Positions 33,334-42,291 are shown, numbered from the stretch's first letter. The stretch is 64,000 nucleotides of DNA from Priestia megaterium (GCF_009497655.1 NZ_CP023317.1:1207501-1271500), one strand, 5' to 3'. The notes: a model not told the origin generated them from the sequence alone. Numbers and translations: made by a program.

Positions 33334-34422
33334 GTGGCAATTCCTTACGTGCAAGAGTGGGAAAAATTAATCAAATCAATGCCAAGTGAATATAAAAGTT
33401 CTGCAAGACGTTTTAAGCGTGCATATGAAATTATGACAACAGAAGCGGAACCGGAAGTTGGATTAACACCAAAAGAGGTTATTTGGAAAAAGAACAAAGC
33501 GAAATTATATCGCTATACGCCAGTAAAAGATAACCTTCATAAAACACCAATTTTACTCGTATATGCACTGATCAATAAACCGTATATTTTGGATTTGACA
33601 CCTGGAAACAGCCTTGTTGAATACTTATTAAACCGCGGTTTTGACGTGTATTTACTTGACTGGGGAACTCCTGGACTTGAAGACAGCAATATGAAGCTAG
33701 ATGATTATATTGTGGATTATATTCCAAAAGCGGCGAAAAAGGTGCTGCGCACTTCTAAATCTCCTGATTTGTCTGTTCTTGGTTACTGCATGGGCGGAAC
33801 TATGACATCTATTTTTGCTGCATTAAATGAAGACTTGCCGATTAAAAACTTAATTTTTATGACAAGTCCATTTGATTTCTCGGATACAGGTTTATACGGG
33901 GCATTCCTAGACGACCGCTACTTTAATTTAGATAAAGCAGTAGATACATTCGGAAACATCCCTCCAGAGATGATTGACTTTGGAAACAAGATGCTAAAGC
34001 CAATCACAAATTTTTACGGTCCGTATGTAACGCTGGTGGATCGTTCGGAAAATCAGCGCTTTGTTGAAAGCTGGAAGCTAATGCAAAAGTGGGTTGCTGA
34101 CGGAATCCCATTTGCTGGTGAAGCTTATCGTCAGTGGATTCGCGACTTCTATCAACAAAACAAATTAATCAATGGTGAACTTGAAGTTCGCGGCCGAAAA
34201 GTAGATTTGAAAAATATTAAAGCTAATATTTTAAACATTGCTGCTAGCCGTGATCATATTGCGATGCCGCATCAAGTGGCAGCTTTAATGGACGCTGTTT
34301 CAAGTGAAGATAAAGAGTACAAATTGCTGCAAACAGGTCACGTATCTGTTGTATTTGGTCCAAAAGCAGTGAAGGAAACATATCCTTCAATCGGCGATTG
34401 GCTAGAAAAACGTTCTAAATAA
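33334..34422 (+). CDS. phaC: Class IV PHA synthase catalytic subunit PhaC
   Basis: 362 residues from the GTG at 33334 (GAAAGGGTG upstream), with the start AIPYVQEWEKLIKSMPSEYK. The alpha/beta hydrolase core has the lipase-like box GYCMGG with catalytic Cys at residue 152, Asp in AASRDHIAMP and His in QTGHVSVVFG. It polymerises (R)-3-hydroxybutyryl-CoA into PHB together with PhaR. A dispersed element 9 bases after the stop provides the terminator. Confidence 0.95.
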   Translation: MAIPYVQEWEKLIKSMPSEYKSSARRFKRAYEIMTTEAEPEVGLTPKEVIWKKNKAKLYRYTPVKDNLHKTPILLVYALINKPYILDLTPGNSLVEYLLNRGFDVYLLDWGTPGLEDSNMKLDDYIVDYIPKAAKKVLRTSKSPDLSVLGYCMGGTMTSIFAALNEDLPIKNLIFMTSPFDFSDTGLYGAFLDDRYFNLDKAVDTFGNIPPEMIDFGNKMLKPITNFYGPYVTLVDRSENQRFVESWKLMQKWVADGIPFAGEAYRQWIRDFYQQNKLINGELEVRGRKVDLKNIKANILNIAASRDHIAMPHQVAALMDAVSSEDKEYKLLQTGHVSVVFGPKAVKETYPSIGDWLEKRSK

Positions 34423-34431
34423 AATAAAGAC

Positions 34432-34545
34432 GCGGCTGGGACAAAAATATTTTAGCCGAAGTAAAAAACGAACCACTGATATTAGTGGTTCGTTTTTTGT
34501 TATGGTGAACGCAGGTTTCAAGTATGTGGTTGCTTCTAGCTGTTT
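34432..34545 (+). repeat. Dispersed stop-codon-associated element, copy 3 (3'-truncated)
   Basis: It starts GCGGCTGGGACAAAAATATT. The ACGAACCACT/AGTGGTTCGT hairpin with TTTTTG follows, then GGTGAACGCAGGTTTC and TTGCTTCTAGCTGT. After this the similarity stops and no GC-rich block or TATGTCTCAA end is present. It serves as terminator of phaRBC. Confidence 0.8.
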
Positions 34546-34619
34546 TTTTGTAAACAGACCATATTGAGTGACGGTTCTTGATGCAGGCTGCTGGGATTTA
34601 TGATATCTAATGACAAGTG

Positions 34620-34695
34620 AGGTGACTTCTTTTATACTAATGTAGTCACCTTCTTGAACATGGGATTTTTTACATGGATATTACGATCCATGTAA
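34620..34695 (+). promoter_or_regulatory. Two inverted repeats in the ktrD leader
   Basis: AGGTGACT/AGTCACCT (34620-34651) and the perfect 10-bp repeat TTACATGGAT/ATCCATGTAA with a 6-base loop (34670-34695). They lie 68 bases before the ktrD start. They do not match the c-di-AMP riboswitch. They may be an operator or an mRNA structure. Confidence 0.45.
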
Positions 34696-34762
34696 CAATG
34701 AGTATGCTTTGGGAAGAAAGAAGAAAACTATTAGTATTATAACAAAAAAGGAATGTCAGATT

Positions 34763-36118
34763 ATGCCGCAACCATGGAAACGACGAGTAAGGCAGATGTC
34801 TTCAGCTCAAATTATTGTTACATTTTACATAGTGGCTGTTACGCTTGGATTTCTATTGCTTAGTATTCCAGAAGCTTTAAAGCCGGGAGTGAAGTTAGCA
34901 TTTATTGATCGCTTATTTATTGCCGTTAGTGCGGTAAGTGTAACAGGGCTGACACCTGTTTCTACTCCGGATACATTTAGTACGACGGGCTATTTTTTGC
35001 TCGCTTTTATCTTTCAAATCGGTGGTATTGGTGTGATGACACTCAGTACATTCATTTGGATGATTTTAGGTAAAAAAATTGGTTTAAAGGAACGTCAGCT
35101 CATTATGACAGATCATAACCAATCCCGTTTATCAGGATTAGTTGACTTGATGAGAAATATTTTATTTATTATTTTTGCTATTGAACTAGTTGGTGCCATT
35201 ATTTTAGGATTACATTTTCTCCGTTACTATTCGAGCTGGACAGATGCGTTTCTGCATGGTTTCTTTGCTTCTGTCAGCGCTACAACAAATGCCGGCTTCG
35301 ATATTACAGGATCTTCATTTATTCCGTATGCCCATGATTATTTTGTACAAGTGGTAACTGTTATTTTAATTACGCTTGGAGCGATTGGATTCCCTGTGTT
35401 AATTGAGATTAAGCACTATTTTTTAACATTTAAAGATAAGCGTAAATTTCAATTTTCTCTATTTGCGAAGCTAACGACCATTATGTTTTTTCTGCTGTTG
35501 GCAGGGGGAACAATTTTAATTCTTGTGCTAGAGCATTCAGGGTTTTTAGCAGATAAGTCTTGGGATGAATCGTTCTTTTATGCGTTTTTCCAATCCGCTG
35601 CTACAAGGAGCGGAGGAGTGGCGACCATGAATATTAATGAGTTTTCACTTCCTACGTTAATTATGATGAGCGCGATGATGTTTATCGGGGCTTCACCGAG
35701 CTCAGTAGGAGGAGGAATTCGTACGACGACGTTTGCATTAAATATTCTTTTCCTGTTTTATTACGTAAGAGGAAATAAGACGATTAAAATCTTTCGCCGC
35801 GAAATTCATGAAGATGACATTATCAAATCAGTAGCCGTGTCGATGTTAGCCGTGATCATTTGCTCGATTTCTCTTCTTATTTTAAGTATTACAGAACATT
35901 TTTCTCTCATTGAGCTTATTTTTGAAGTGTGTTCAGCTTTTGGGACAACCGGTTTATCAATGGGCATTACAGGAGGACTTTCTGATATCGGAAAATGCGT
36001 TATTATGATTTTAATGTTCATTGGCCGAATTGGCATGTTTTCATTTATCTTAATGCTTCGCCGTCCAACGTCTGGACCGGATTATCACTATCCGAAAGAA
36101 CGTATCATTATTGGATAA
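34763..36118 (+). CDS. ktrD: K+ transporter subunit KtrD/KtrB type
   Basis: About 451 residues from the ATG at 34763 with AAAAAGGAATG upstream. Four pore modules can be seen by their filter motifs: SVTGLTPVST, SATTNAGFD, AATRSGGVAT and FGTTGLSMG. Na+-dependent K+ uptake needs a cytoplasmic KtrA or KtrC ring, which is not encoded here. KtrD normally stands alone and pairs with KtrC elsewhere on the chromosome. In B. subtilis ktrD is also close to kinE-ogt-mtn, which favours KtrD over KtrB. Confidence 0.85.
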   Translation: MPQPWKRRVRQMSSAQIIVTFYIVAVTLGFLLLSIPEALKPGVKLAFIDRLFIAVSAVSVTGLTPVSTPDTFSTTGYFLLAFIFQIGGIGVMTLSTFIWMILGKKIGLKERQLIMTDHNQSRLSGLVDLMRNILFIIFAIELVGAIILGLHFLRYYSSWTDAFLHGFFASVSATTNAGFDITGSSFIPYAHDYFVQVVTVILITLGAIGFPVLIEIKHYFLTFKDKRKFQFSLFAKLTTIMFFLLLAGGTILILVLEHSGFLADKSWDESFFYAFFQSAATRSGGVATMNINEFSLPTLIMMSAMMFIGASPSSVGGGIRTTTFALNILFLFYYVRGNKTIKIFRREIHEDDIIKSVAVSMLAVIICSISLLILSITEHFSLIELIFEVCSAFGTTGLSMGITGGLSDIGKCVIMILMFIGRIGMFSFILMLRRPTSGPDYHYPKERIIIG

Positions 36119-36120
36119 AA

Positions 36121-36398
36121 GAGGCTGGGACAAAAATATGTTAGTTGAAGGAAGATCCGAATGAGTTTGTTTCTTGATTAAGAATCCAACTCGTTCGGAT
36201 CTTTTTATTATGATGGTGAACGTAGGTTTCATGTAGCTGCTTCTAGCTGTTGATGGGAGGGCGAGGCTTATCGACCGCCCGCGGAAAGCGAAGCCTTGCA
36301 CGGAAATCAACAGCGGTGTCACAAGCGGTTCAACGCATTTATCCTAGTTGTTCGTATTTAGAGTAAAGTGATTTTGTTATGTTTCAACCGCTTTTTTA
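36121..36398 (+). repeat. Dispersed stop-codon-associated element, copy 4 (full-length type)
   Basis: It starts GAGGCTGGGACAAAAATATG, 2 bases after the ktrD stop. The GATCCGAATGAGT/ACTCGTTCGGATC hairpin is followed by TTTTTATTATG. Then come GACCGCCCGCGGAAAGCGAA, GCACGGAAATCAACAGCGG and the end TTATGTTTCAACCGC. Confidence 0.88.
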
Positions 36399-36485
36399 CA
36401 GCTTTTTCTGCTTATATTGCTTAGCAAAACGCGCATTCTAAGAAAAGGAAGTTCAATGGACTTCCAAGCATAGGAGGGATAGATG

Positions 36486-36644
36486 ATGGCAAAGCGTAAA
36501 GTAGGGTACAAATCAGCACTAACTAACAACAATACACCAAAAGAGAGCCTTTCAGATGCAGAATTTGCTGCTGAATATGCTGGCGGCGAGGAGCCGGCTA
36601 AAGGCGCGAATCGCAATTCTAAAAAAGGAAAGCAAGGTAAGTAA
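36486..36644 (+). CDS. Small hydrophilic protein (52 aa), possible minor spore protein
   Basis: 52 residues beginning MAKRKVGYKSALTNNNT and ending NRNSKKGKQGK, with a central LSDAEFAAEYAGGEE. GGAGGG lies 7 bases upstream of the second of two adjacent in-frame ATGs. It is Lys-, Asn- and Glu-rich with no hydrophobic segment, the composition of minor small acid-soluble spore proteins, but I do not recognise the family. The next small gene starts 2 bases after its stop, so they form a pair. Confidence 0.65.
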   Translation: MAKRKVGYKSALTNNNTPKESLSDAEFAAEYAGGEEPAKGANRNSKKGKQGK

Positions 36645-36646
36645 CG

Positions 36647-36820
36647 ATGAGCAAACATAAACAAAATAATAAGCACATCGCGAGCACCGAAGCAAAACAA
36701 AAACAATTACTGCAAGAAGAGTTTGGAACGGAAATGGGCGATCCGAACGCAGCTAAAATATATGAATCCCTTGGAAAGACAAAGTCTGATAAAGAGCATG
36801 AAAAGAAAAAAGAATGCTAA
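36647..36820 (+). CDS. Small hydrophilic protein (57 aa), possible minor spore protein
   Basis: 57 residues beginning MSKHKQNNKHIASTEAKQ. The core is LLQEEFGTEMGDPNAAKIYE and the tail is a charged DKEHEKKKEC. The E-E-F-G-T-E stretch recalls gamma-type spore proteins, but the rest does not. It is coupled to the preceding small gene and followed by a terminator. The function is unknown. Confidence 0.62.
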   Translation: MSKHKQNNKHIASTEAKQKQLLQEEFGTEMGDPNAAKIYESLGKTKSDKEHEKKKEC

Positions 36821-36823
36821 AGA

Positions 36824-36851
36824 AAAAAACCTCGGATATCCGAGGTTTTAG
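36824..36851. terminator. Bidirectional terminator after the small protein pair
   Basis: A perfect palindrome (AAACCTCGGAT and its complement) flanked by A-run and T-run, between convergent genes. Confidence 0.85.
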
Positions 36852-38617
36852 CTTACAACTGGAAGACCAAATGCTTCTACAGGTGCTGAATAAAGTTTTG
36901 TATCATTTGCTTTTTGATCATAATAAGCAAGAAGAACAGATGGTTGTTCATTGATTTGTCCTGTTTGTTTATAATACATATAATCAAATGGAAGAATCTC
37001 TAAAACAGTGTGCTTGTATAATTCTTTTTCAGCAAGCTGTTCAGCTTCAAAAGCCTGTCCCATGGTAGAAGGATTAGCAAGCATTTGCTGATAGTAATGA
37101 GAGCGGACTTGTTTTTCTACTTTATCGTCCCACCAAGGCTTACGAGGCTTATGCTTTTGGTTTTGTAAATAATCAATTTTCATAAACCCTTCAATTACTT
37201 CTTCATTTGAAAAACTTTCTGTTTGAATATACTGTTTAAGGCGTCTGAATAAATCTTCAAGCTGATGACCGATTCGAACCCAGCCCATTTCATCCCAATA
37301 CGTCCCAAAGTTTTGGAAAAAATCAAAAGGCGTATCATAGCAGTGCTCCACTAAAAACTCGATCGTTTCATCCATTCGGTGGTCATTCCAAAACTTTTCT
37401 AAAATATCTTCTACATGCTTGATGCGTACGACATCTGAAAATGGCAAGACGTTATTGCTTAAAATTTCATAAGGCGACTGATCCATGTATTGATAATTAT
37501 AGCGAGGCGCACTTAAACGTAAGCCAGTGCCGCGAAGCATTTTTAAAAAGCCTAGCTGAAGCTCTTCAGGACGAAGTGCAAATACATCATTAAACGTATT
37601 TTTAAATGAGTTGTAATCTTCGTCTGGCAGTCCGGCGATTAAATCTAAATGCTGGTCGATCTTTCCGCCTTCTTTTACCATTGTTACGGTACGCGTTAAT
37701 TTTTTGAAGTTTTGTTTGCGTTTGACTAGCTCATTAACGGCATCATTTGTAGATTGAACGCCAATTTCAAAGCGGAATAATCCTTTTGGCGCATTATCGT
37801 TTAAGAACTGAATAACTTCTGGGCGCATAATATCGGCAGTAATTTCAAACTGAAATACGGTACCTTCACGATGTTCATCAATTAAAAATTGGAACATTTC
37901 CATGGCGTAGCTGCGGCTGATGTTGAACGTGCGGTCTACGAACTTAATTGTGCGCGCTCCGTTATCCATCAAATAGCGAATATCTTCTTTTACTTTTTCT
38001 CGGTCGAAATAACGAACGCCTACTTCAATAGAAGAGAGACAGAACTGACAGCTAAACGGACAGCCGCGGCTTGTTTCAATATACACAACGCGTTTTGAAA
38101 GTTCTTGGCGGTCTTCTTCAAAACGGAAAGGAGAAGGCATTTCGCGCAGATCAATTTTATTGCGCTGTGGGTTAACAACTGGTTTTCCTTCTTTTCGGAA
38201 AGCCACGCCGCTTACGTTTTCAAACTGACGCTCGCCGTGAAGTTCATCTAACAGCTGCTTGAATGTTTCTTCACCTTCACCAATAGCGATAAAGTCAGCT
38301 TCAGGAATACGCTCTAACCAGTGAGTTACATCATAGGTTACTTCTGGTCCACCGAATATAATGATGAGCTCAGGATTGATCTTTTTAAGCATTTGTGCGA
38401 CTTTAATCGTTTCTTCAATATTCCAAATGTAACAGCTGAAACCAATAATATCTGGGTTGCGTTTATATAAATCCGTGACAATGTTCATAGCAGGATCTTT
38501 AATCGTATATTCGGCCATATCCACTTTATAGTCAGGCTCGGCATAGGCTTTTAAACATCGAAGGGCTAAAGAAGTATGAATATACTTCGCATTCAATGTA
38601 CTGACAACAATGTTCAT
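36848..38617 (-). CDS. B12-binding-domain radical SAM protein (DUF4080 C-terminus)
   Basis: 589 residues. The N-terminal 140 residues form a cobalamin-binding-like Rossmann domain (NIVVSTLNAKYIHTSLALRC, DIIGFSCYIWN, IIIFGGPEV). The radical SAM core has the 4Fe-4S motif ETSRGCPFSCQFCLSS, with three Cys near 185-192. A C-terminal region follows with WNDHRMDETIEFL and similar. Such proteins carry out radical methylation or other transformations. The substrate is unknown; conservation in Bacillus suggests housekeeping modification. AAAAGGAGC precedes the ATG. Confidence 0.85.
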   Translation of the reverse strand: MNIVVSTLNAKYIHTSLALRCLKAYAEPDYKVDMAEYTIKDPAMNIVTDLYKRNPDIIGFSCYIWNIEETIKVAQMLKKINPELIIIFGGPEVTYDVTHWLERIPEADFIAIGEGEETFKQLLDELHGERQFENVSGVAFRKEGKPVVNPQRNKIDLREMPSPFRFEEDRQELSKRVVYIETSRGCPFSCQFCLSSIEVGVRYFDREKVKEDIRYLMDNGARTIKFVDRTFNISRSYAMEMFQFLIDEHREGTVFQFEITADIMRPEVIQFLNDNAPKGLFRFEIGVQSTNDAVNELVKRKQNFKKLTRTVTMVKEGGKIDQHLDLIAGLPDEDYNSFKNTFNDVFALRPEELQLGFLKMLRGTGLRLSAPRYNYQYMDQSPYEILSNNVLPFSDVVRIKHVEDILEKFWNDHRMDETIEFLVEHCYDTPFDFFQNFGTYWDEMGWVRIGHQLEDLFRRLKQYIQTESFSNEEVIEGFMKIDYLQNQKHKPRKPWWDDKVEKQVRSHYYQQMLANPSTMGQAFEAEQLAEKELYKHTVLEILPFDYMYYKQTGQINEQPSVLLAYYDQKANDTKLYSAPVEAFGLPVVS

Positions 38618-38810
38618 TCAAAAAGCTCCTTTTAACTCGTAATATGAAATCAATTTACTATTTTAGCACATTTGAGAAATAAAGTATAAATACCTTTGCA
38701 CTTTTGTTGTGGCGGGGAAAAGATTTCGGTAAAATGTAACAGAAACGTAAAAGAAGAAAGAGTCTCGGTTAATGTGAACCTTGGTGAACGAAAAAAATGA
38801 GGTGGAAAAC

Positions 38811-39530
38811 GTGGAATATAAGCGAATTAAGCCAAAAAAAATATACGAAGAAGTAGCCGAAACGCTTCTTGAGAATATAAAAGAAGGCAGCTTGAAGCCT
38901 GGAGACCGTTTGGATTCAGTGCAGCAGCTGGCGGAAAACTTTCAGGTAGGACGCTCAGCTATTCGTGAAGCTCTTAGCGCTTTGCGGGCGATGGGGCTTC
39001 TGGAGATGAAGCAAGGAGAAGGCACATTTGTACGCGAATTTAACTCAGATATGCTGTCTTTGCCTGTAACTAGCGCTGTATTAATGAATAAAAACGATAT
39101 TGAGCATTTGCTTGAAGTGAGAAAAGTATTAGAAATTGGAGCTGTTCGAGCGGCAGCTCAAAAGAGAACGGATGCGGACCTTAAACAGCTGTCTAATAGT
39201 CTGGAACAAATGAAAGGAGCGTTTGGCAATGAAGAACTGGGAGAGAAAGCAGATTTTGCTTTTCATTTAGCCATTGCCAAAGCCTCACAAAACCCTCTTT
39301 TAGTGAAGCTTATGAATAACGTATCAGAAATGATGATTGAAACGATGAAAGAGACAAGACGCATCTGGCTTTATGCAGAAGAGAAAACGGCTGAACGGAT
39401 TTATAAAGAGCATCAGCAAATTTATGAAGCTATTCTCTCTCAGCATGCAGAAGATGCTCAGCATTTTATGATGAGTCACCTTGATAATGTTGAACATGTA
39501 CTAATGAAATACATACCGGAAGAAAAATAA
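38811..39530 (+). CDS. lutR: GntR/FadR-family regulator, probable LutR
   Basis: 240 residues from the GTG at 38811 with GAGGTGG upstream. The winged helix runs IYEEVAETLLENIKEGSLKPGDRL to FQVGRSAIREALSALRAMGLL. The FCD ligand domain (about 90-235) has the metal-ligand type D/H pattern in KADFAFHLAIAKAS and EEHQQIYEAI-like helices. LutR represses lutABC in B. subtilis. lutABC lies 2.8 kb downstream here and has a TCATC-N-GATGA operator. pncB and nadE separate the regulator from its likely target. The assignment is probable. Confidence 0.7.
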   Translation: MEYKRIKPKKIYEEVAETLLENIKEGSLKPGDRLDSVQQLAENFQVGRSAIREALSALRAMGLLEMKQGEGTFVREFNSDMLSLPVTSAVLMNKNDIEHLLEVRKVLEIGAVRAAAQKRTDADLKQLSNSLEQMKGAFGNEELGEKADFAFHLAIAKASQNPLLVKLMNNVSEMMIETMKETRRIWLYAEEKTAERIYKEHQQIYEAILSQHAEDAQHFMMSHLDNVEHVLMKYIPEEK

Positions 39531-39604
39531 CGCCATTTCAGGCAGAAAAGTGCGCTCTAAACAACAGAAAAACTAAAATTCAAGCACCTTCCGATAATTT
39601 ATGC

Positions 39605-39633
39605 TTGCTCTATTGTGAAAAGATTTACATAAT
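39605..39633 (+). promoter_or_regulatory. pncB promoter with Rex-like site in the spacer
   Basis: TTGCTC (39605-39610), a 17-base spacer and CATAAT (39628-39633) form the promoter. TTGTGAAAAGATTTACAT (39613-39630) fills the spacer and runs into the -10. It fits the Rex consensus TGTGAA-N4-TTNACA. A bound repressor there would block RNA polymerase. Confidence 0.6.
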
Positions 39634-39668
39634 AGAAACTAGGATTGTCAAATGGAGGGTTACAAAGT

Positions 39669-41189
39669 ATGAAAAAGCAATATAGAGATGATAGTCTAGC
39701 TTTGCATACAGATCTATACGAGCTGAATATGGCGCATACGTATTTTCAAGACCAGATTCATAAACGTCGTTCTGTATTTGAAGCTTACTTTCGTCGGATG
39801 CCGTTTGAAAGCGGTTATGCGGTGTTTGCCGGGCTAGAAAGAGTAATTGATTTTATTGCTAATTTCAGATTTAGCGAAACGGACTTAGATTATTTATATG
39901 AAGAATTACATTATGAAGCGGAGTTTATCGACTATCTAAAACAGGTTCGATTTAGCGGTAATATTCGTTCGGTCGTAGAAGGCGAAATGATTTTTGCTAA
40001 TGAACCGATGCTGCAAATTGACGCTCCTTTAGCAGAAGCGCAGCTTATTGAAACGCCGCTTTTAAATATTTTAAATTTCCATCCGCTGATTGCCACAAAA
40101 GCATCGCGTATTCGCTTAGCCGCGGGAGAAGATAATTTATATGAACATACGGGTACAAATCAGCTTATGGAATTTGGTTCAAGAAGAGCACATGAGCTGG
40201 ATGCTGCTTTTTACGGGGCAAGAGCTGCTTATATTGGAGGCTTTGACGCAACCAGTAATGTAAGAGCGGGAAAAGTGTTTGGAATTCCTGTGTCCGGCAC
40301 TCACGCCCACGCGCTTGTTCAAGTCTATCGTGATGAATATAGTGCGTTTAAAAAATATGCCGAATCACACCGTAACTGTATCTTTTTAGTAGATACATAT
40401 AATACGTTAAAATCAGGTATTCCAAATGCTATTAAAGTAGCAAAAGAAATGGGAGAACGAATTAATTTTATCGGTATTCGATTAGACAGCGGAAGACTTC
40501 CATATCTTTCTCAAGAGGCAAGAAAAATGCTTGATGAAGCGGGCTATCATGATGTGAAAATTTTCGCTTCGAATGACCTTGATGAGTACAGCATTCTAGA
40601 TTTGAAAGCGCAAGGTGCCAAAATTGATGGATGGGGAGTTGGAACAAAGCTCATGACGTCCTTTGATCAGCCGGCGCTAGGAGCGGTGTACAAGCTGGTT
40701 TCTATTGAAGATGATCATGGAAACATGGTGGATACGATTAAGCTGTCAGAAAACCCGGAGAAAATTTCAACTCCCGGTCTAAAAGAAGTATATCGAATTG
40801 TAAATCAAGTGAATCACAAATGGGAAGGCGATTATATTACGATGCAAGACGAAGTGCCGAATGAAGAGGAGCATTTAAAAATGTTTCATCCTATTCATAC
40901 GCACGTCAGCAAGTTTGTCACGAACTTTAACGCACGTAAAATTCACCAGCCAATCTTTGTACAGGGAAAGCTTGTGTATGAGCAGCCTACCATTGAAGAA
41001 ATGAGAGCCTACTGCTTACAAAACTTAAAGCATCTATGGGATGACTACAAAGTTATTACAAAATCGAACGAAGATGTATTTCGTCCTACAGAGTATCCAG
41101 TAGACTTAAGTACAAACTGCTGGGATAACAAAATGCAAAATATCGAAGAGACTAGAAGCAAGTTACTATCTGATACCGTACTTGTGTAG
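39669..41189 (+). CDS. pncB: Nicotinate phosphoribosyltransferase PncB
   Basis: 506 residues from the ATG at 39669 with GGAGGG 10 bases upstream. The start DDSLALHTDLYELNMAHTYF, the EFGSRRAHELDAA motif with the substrate-binding Arg, and the phosphoribosyl-binding region IGIRLDSGRLPYLS identify the family. It converts nicotinate and PRPP to nicotinate mononucleotide (ATP-coupled), the entry step of NAD salvage. It is co-transcribed with nadE 35 bases downstream. Confidence 0.93.
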   Translation: MKKQYRDDSLALHTDLYELNMAHTYFQDQIHKRRSVFEAYFRRMPFESGYAVFAGLERVIDFIANFRFSETDLDYLYEELHYEAEFIDYLKQVRFSGNIRSVVEGEMIFANEPMLQIDAPLAEAQLIETPLLNILNFHPLIATKASRIRLAAGEDNLYEHTGTNQLMEFGSRRAHELDAAFYGARAAYIGGFDATSNVRAGKVFGIPVSGTHAHALVQVYRDEYSAFKKYAESHRNCIFLVDTYNTLKSGIPNAIKVAKEMGERINFIGIRLDSGRLPYLSQEARKMLDEAGYHDVKIFASNDLDEYSILDLKAQGAKIDGWGVGTKLMTSFDQPALGAVYKLVSIEDDHGNMVDTIKLSENPEKISTPGLKEVYRIVNQVNHKWEGDYITMQDEVPNEEEHLKMFHPIHTHVSKFVTNFNARKIHQPIFVQGKLVYEQPTIEEMRAYCLQNLKHLWDDYKVITKSNEDVFRPTEYPVDLSTNCWDNKMQNIEETRSKLLSDTVLV

Positions 41190-41224
41190 ATTCCGTCAGC
41201 TAGTAATGAGAGGAGAGTTTTTTT

Positions 41225-42055
41225 ATGAAAGAGCTACAAAAGCAAATTATTGAAGAAATGCATGTGCAAAAAGAAATTAATCCCGCGGAAGAAATTCGCC
41301 GCAGCGTTGATTTTCTGAAATCCTACATGAACAAATATCCTTTTTTACGTTCGTTTGTACTAGGTATTTCCGGCGGCCAAGATTCTACGTTAACTGGAAA
41401 GCTGGCGCAGCTAGCGGTTAATGAGTTGAATGAAGAAGCCGAAGAAGAGCGCTATCAGTTTATTGCTGTTCGTCTTCCATACGGTGTGCAGGCAGATGAA
41501 GCAGACTGTCAAGATGCACTTGCTTTTATTCAACCAACAAAATCTATTTCTATTAATGTAAAACCAGCAGTAGATGCGATGCTTTCTGCTGTTGAAGAAG
41601 CGGCAGATGATAAAGTTTCCGACTTCAACAAAGGAAATGTAAAAGCACGTGAACGAATGATTGCGCAATATACGGTAGCAGGCATGTACAGTGGAGTCGT
41701 ACTTGGAACGGATCACTCCGCTGAAGCTGTTACAGGATTTTATACAAAATTTGGTGACGGAGGAGCTGACTTAGTGCCTATCTTCCGTCTAAACAAGCGA
41801 CAAGGGAAACAAATGCTAAAAGAATTAGGCTGTCCCGAGCATCTATATATGAAAAAACCAACGGCTGATTTGGAAGAAGATCGTCCACAGCTTCCGGATG
41901 AAGAAGCGCTTGGCGTAACGTATGAGCAAATCGACGATTATTTAGAAGGCAAAGATGTAGGTGAACATGCAAGTAACGTCATTGAAGGTCACTTCTTAAA
42001 AACGCAGCATAAACGCCAATTGCCAATCACAGTGTTTGATGATTTTTGGAAATAA
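41225..42055 (+). CDS. nadE: NH3-dependent NAD+ synthetase NadE
   Basis: 276 residues, the short ammonia-dependent form. The P-loop is [16 protein letters not shown] near residue 45. [26 protein letters not shown] and [17 protein letters not shown] are the family motifs for deamido-NAD and ATP binding. It makes NAD+ from deamido-NAD+, the last step of the pathway begun by pncB just upstream. GAGAGGAGAG precedes the ATG. Confidence 0.95.
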   Translation: MKELQKQIIEEMHVQKEINPAEEIRRSVDFLKSYMNKYPFLRSFVLGISGGQDSTLTGKLAQLAVNELNEEAEEERYQFIAVRLPYGVQADEADCQDALAFIQPTKSISINVKPAVDAMLSAVEEAADDKVSDFNKGNVKARERMIAQYTVAGMYSGVVLGTDHSAEAVTGFYTKFGDGGADLVPIFRLNKRQGKQMLKELGCPEHLYMKKPTADLEEDRPQLPDEEALGVTYEQIDDYLEGKDVGEHASNVIEGHFLKTQHKRQLPITVFDDFWK

Positions 42056-42063
42056 ATAAGTAA

Positions 42064-42188
42064 GAAGCTGAGACAAACGTAGTTTAGTTGAAGGAAGATC
42101 CGAACGGTTTTGATTCTTGATGGAGAATCAAATTCGTTCGGATTTTTTTAATAATAGGGCAAACGTAGGTTTCACGTGTCTCAATTTC
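42064..42188 (+). repeat. Dispersed stop-codon-associated element, copy 5 (short type)
   Basis: It starts GAAGCTGAGACAAACGTAG, 8 bases after the nadE stop. The GATCCGAACG/CGTTCGGATT hairpin with a T-run is followed by GGCAAACGTAGGTTTCACG and the end GTCTCAATTTC. The GC-rich middle is absent; the element is 125 bases. Confidence 0.82.
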
Positions 42189-42241
42189 TTATTATTTTGT
42201 GGGAAAAATATCAAACAAAGAAATGTATTTTTGAAAAACTA

Positions 42242-42291
42242 GTGAAATTAGAAAAACATAGGAGTATAATAGCATTAAGTCATCTGATGAC
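42242..42291 (+). promoter_or_regulatory. lutABC promoter and LutR operator
   Basis: GTGAAA (42242), 17 bases and TATAAT (42265-42270) form the promoter. GTCATCTGATGAC (42279-42291) is a perfect inverted repeat with one central base just after the start site. It matches TCATC-N-GATGA, the LutR operator as I recall it from B. subtilis. Confidence 0.65.

Noticed and set aside
34565-34762. c-di-AMP (ydaO) riboswitch before ktrD
   Set aside because: None of the conserved ydaO core words could be found. Only two simple inverted repeats are present.
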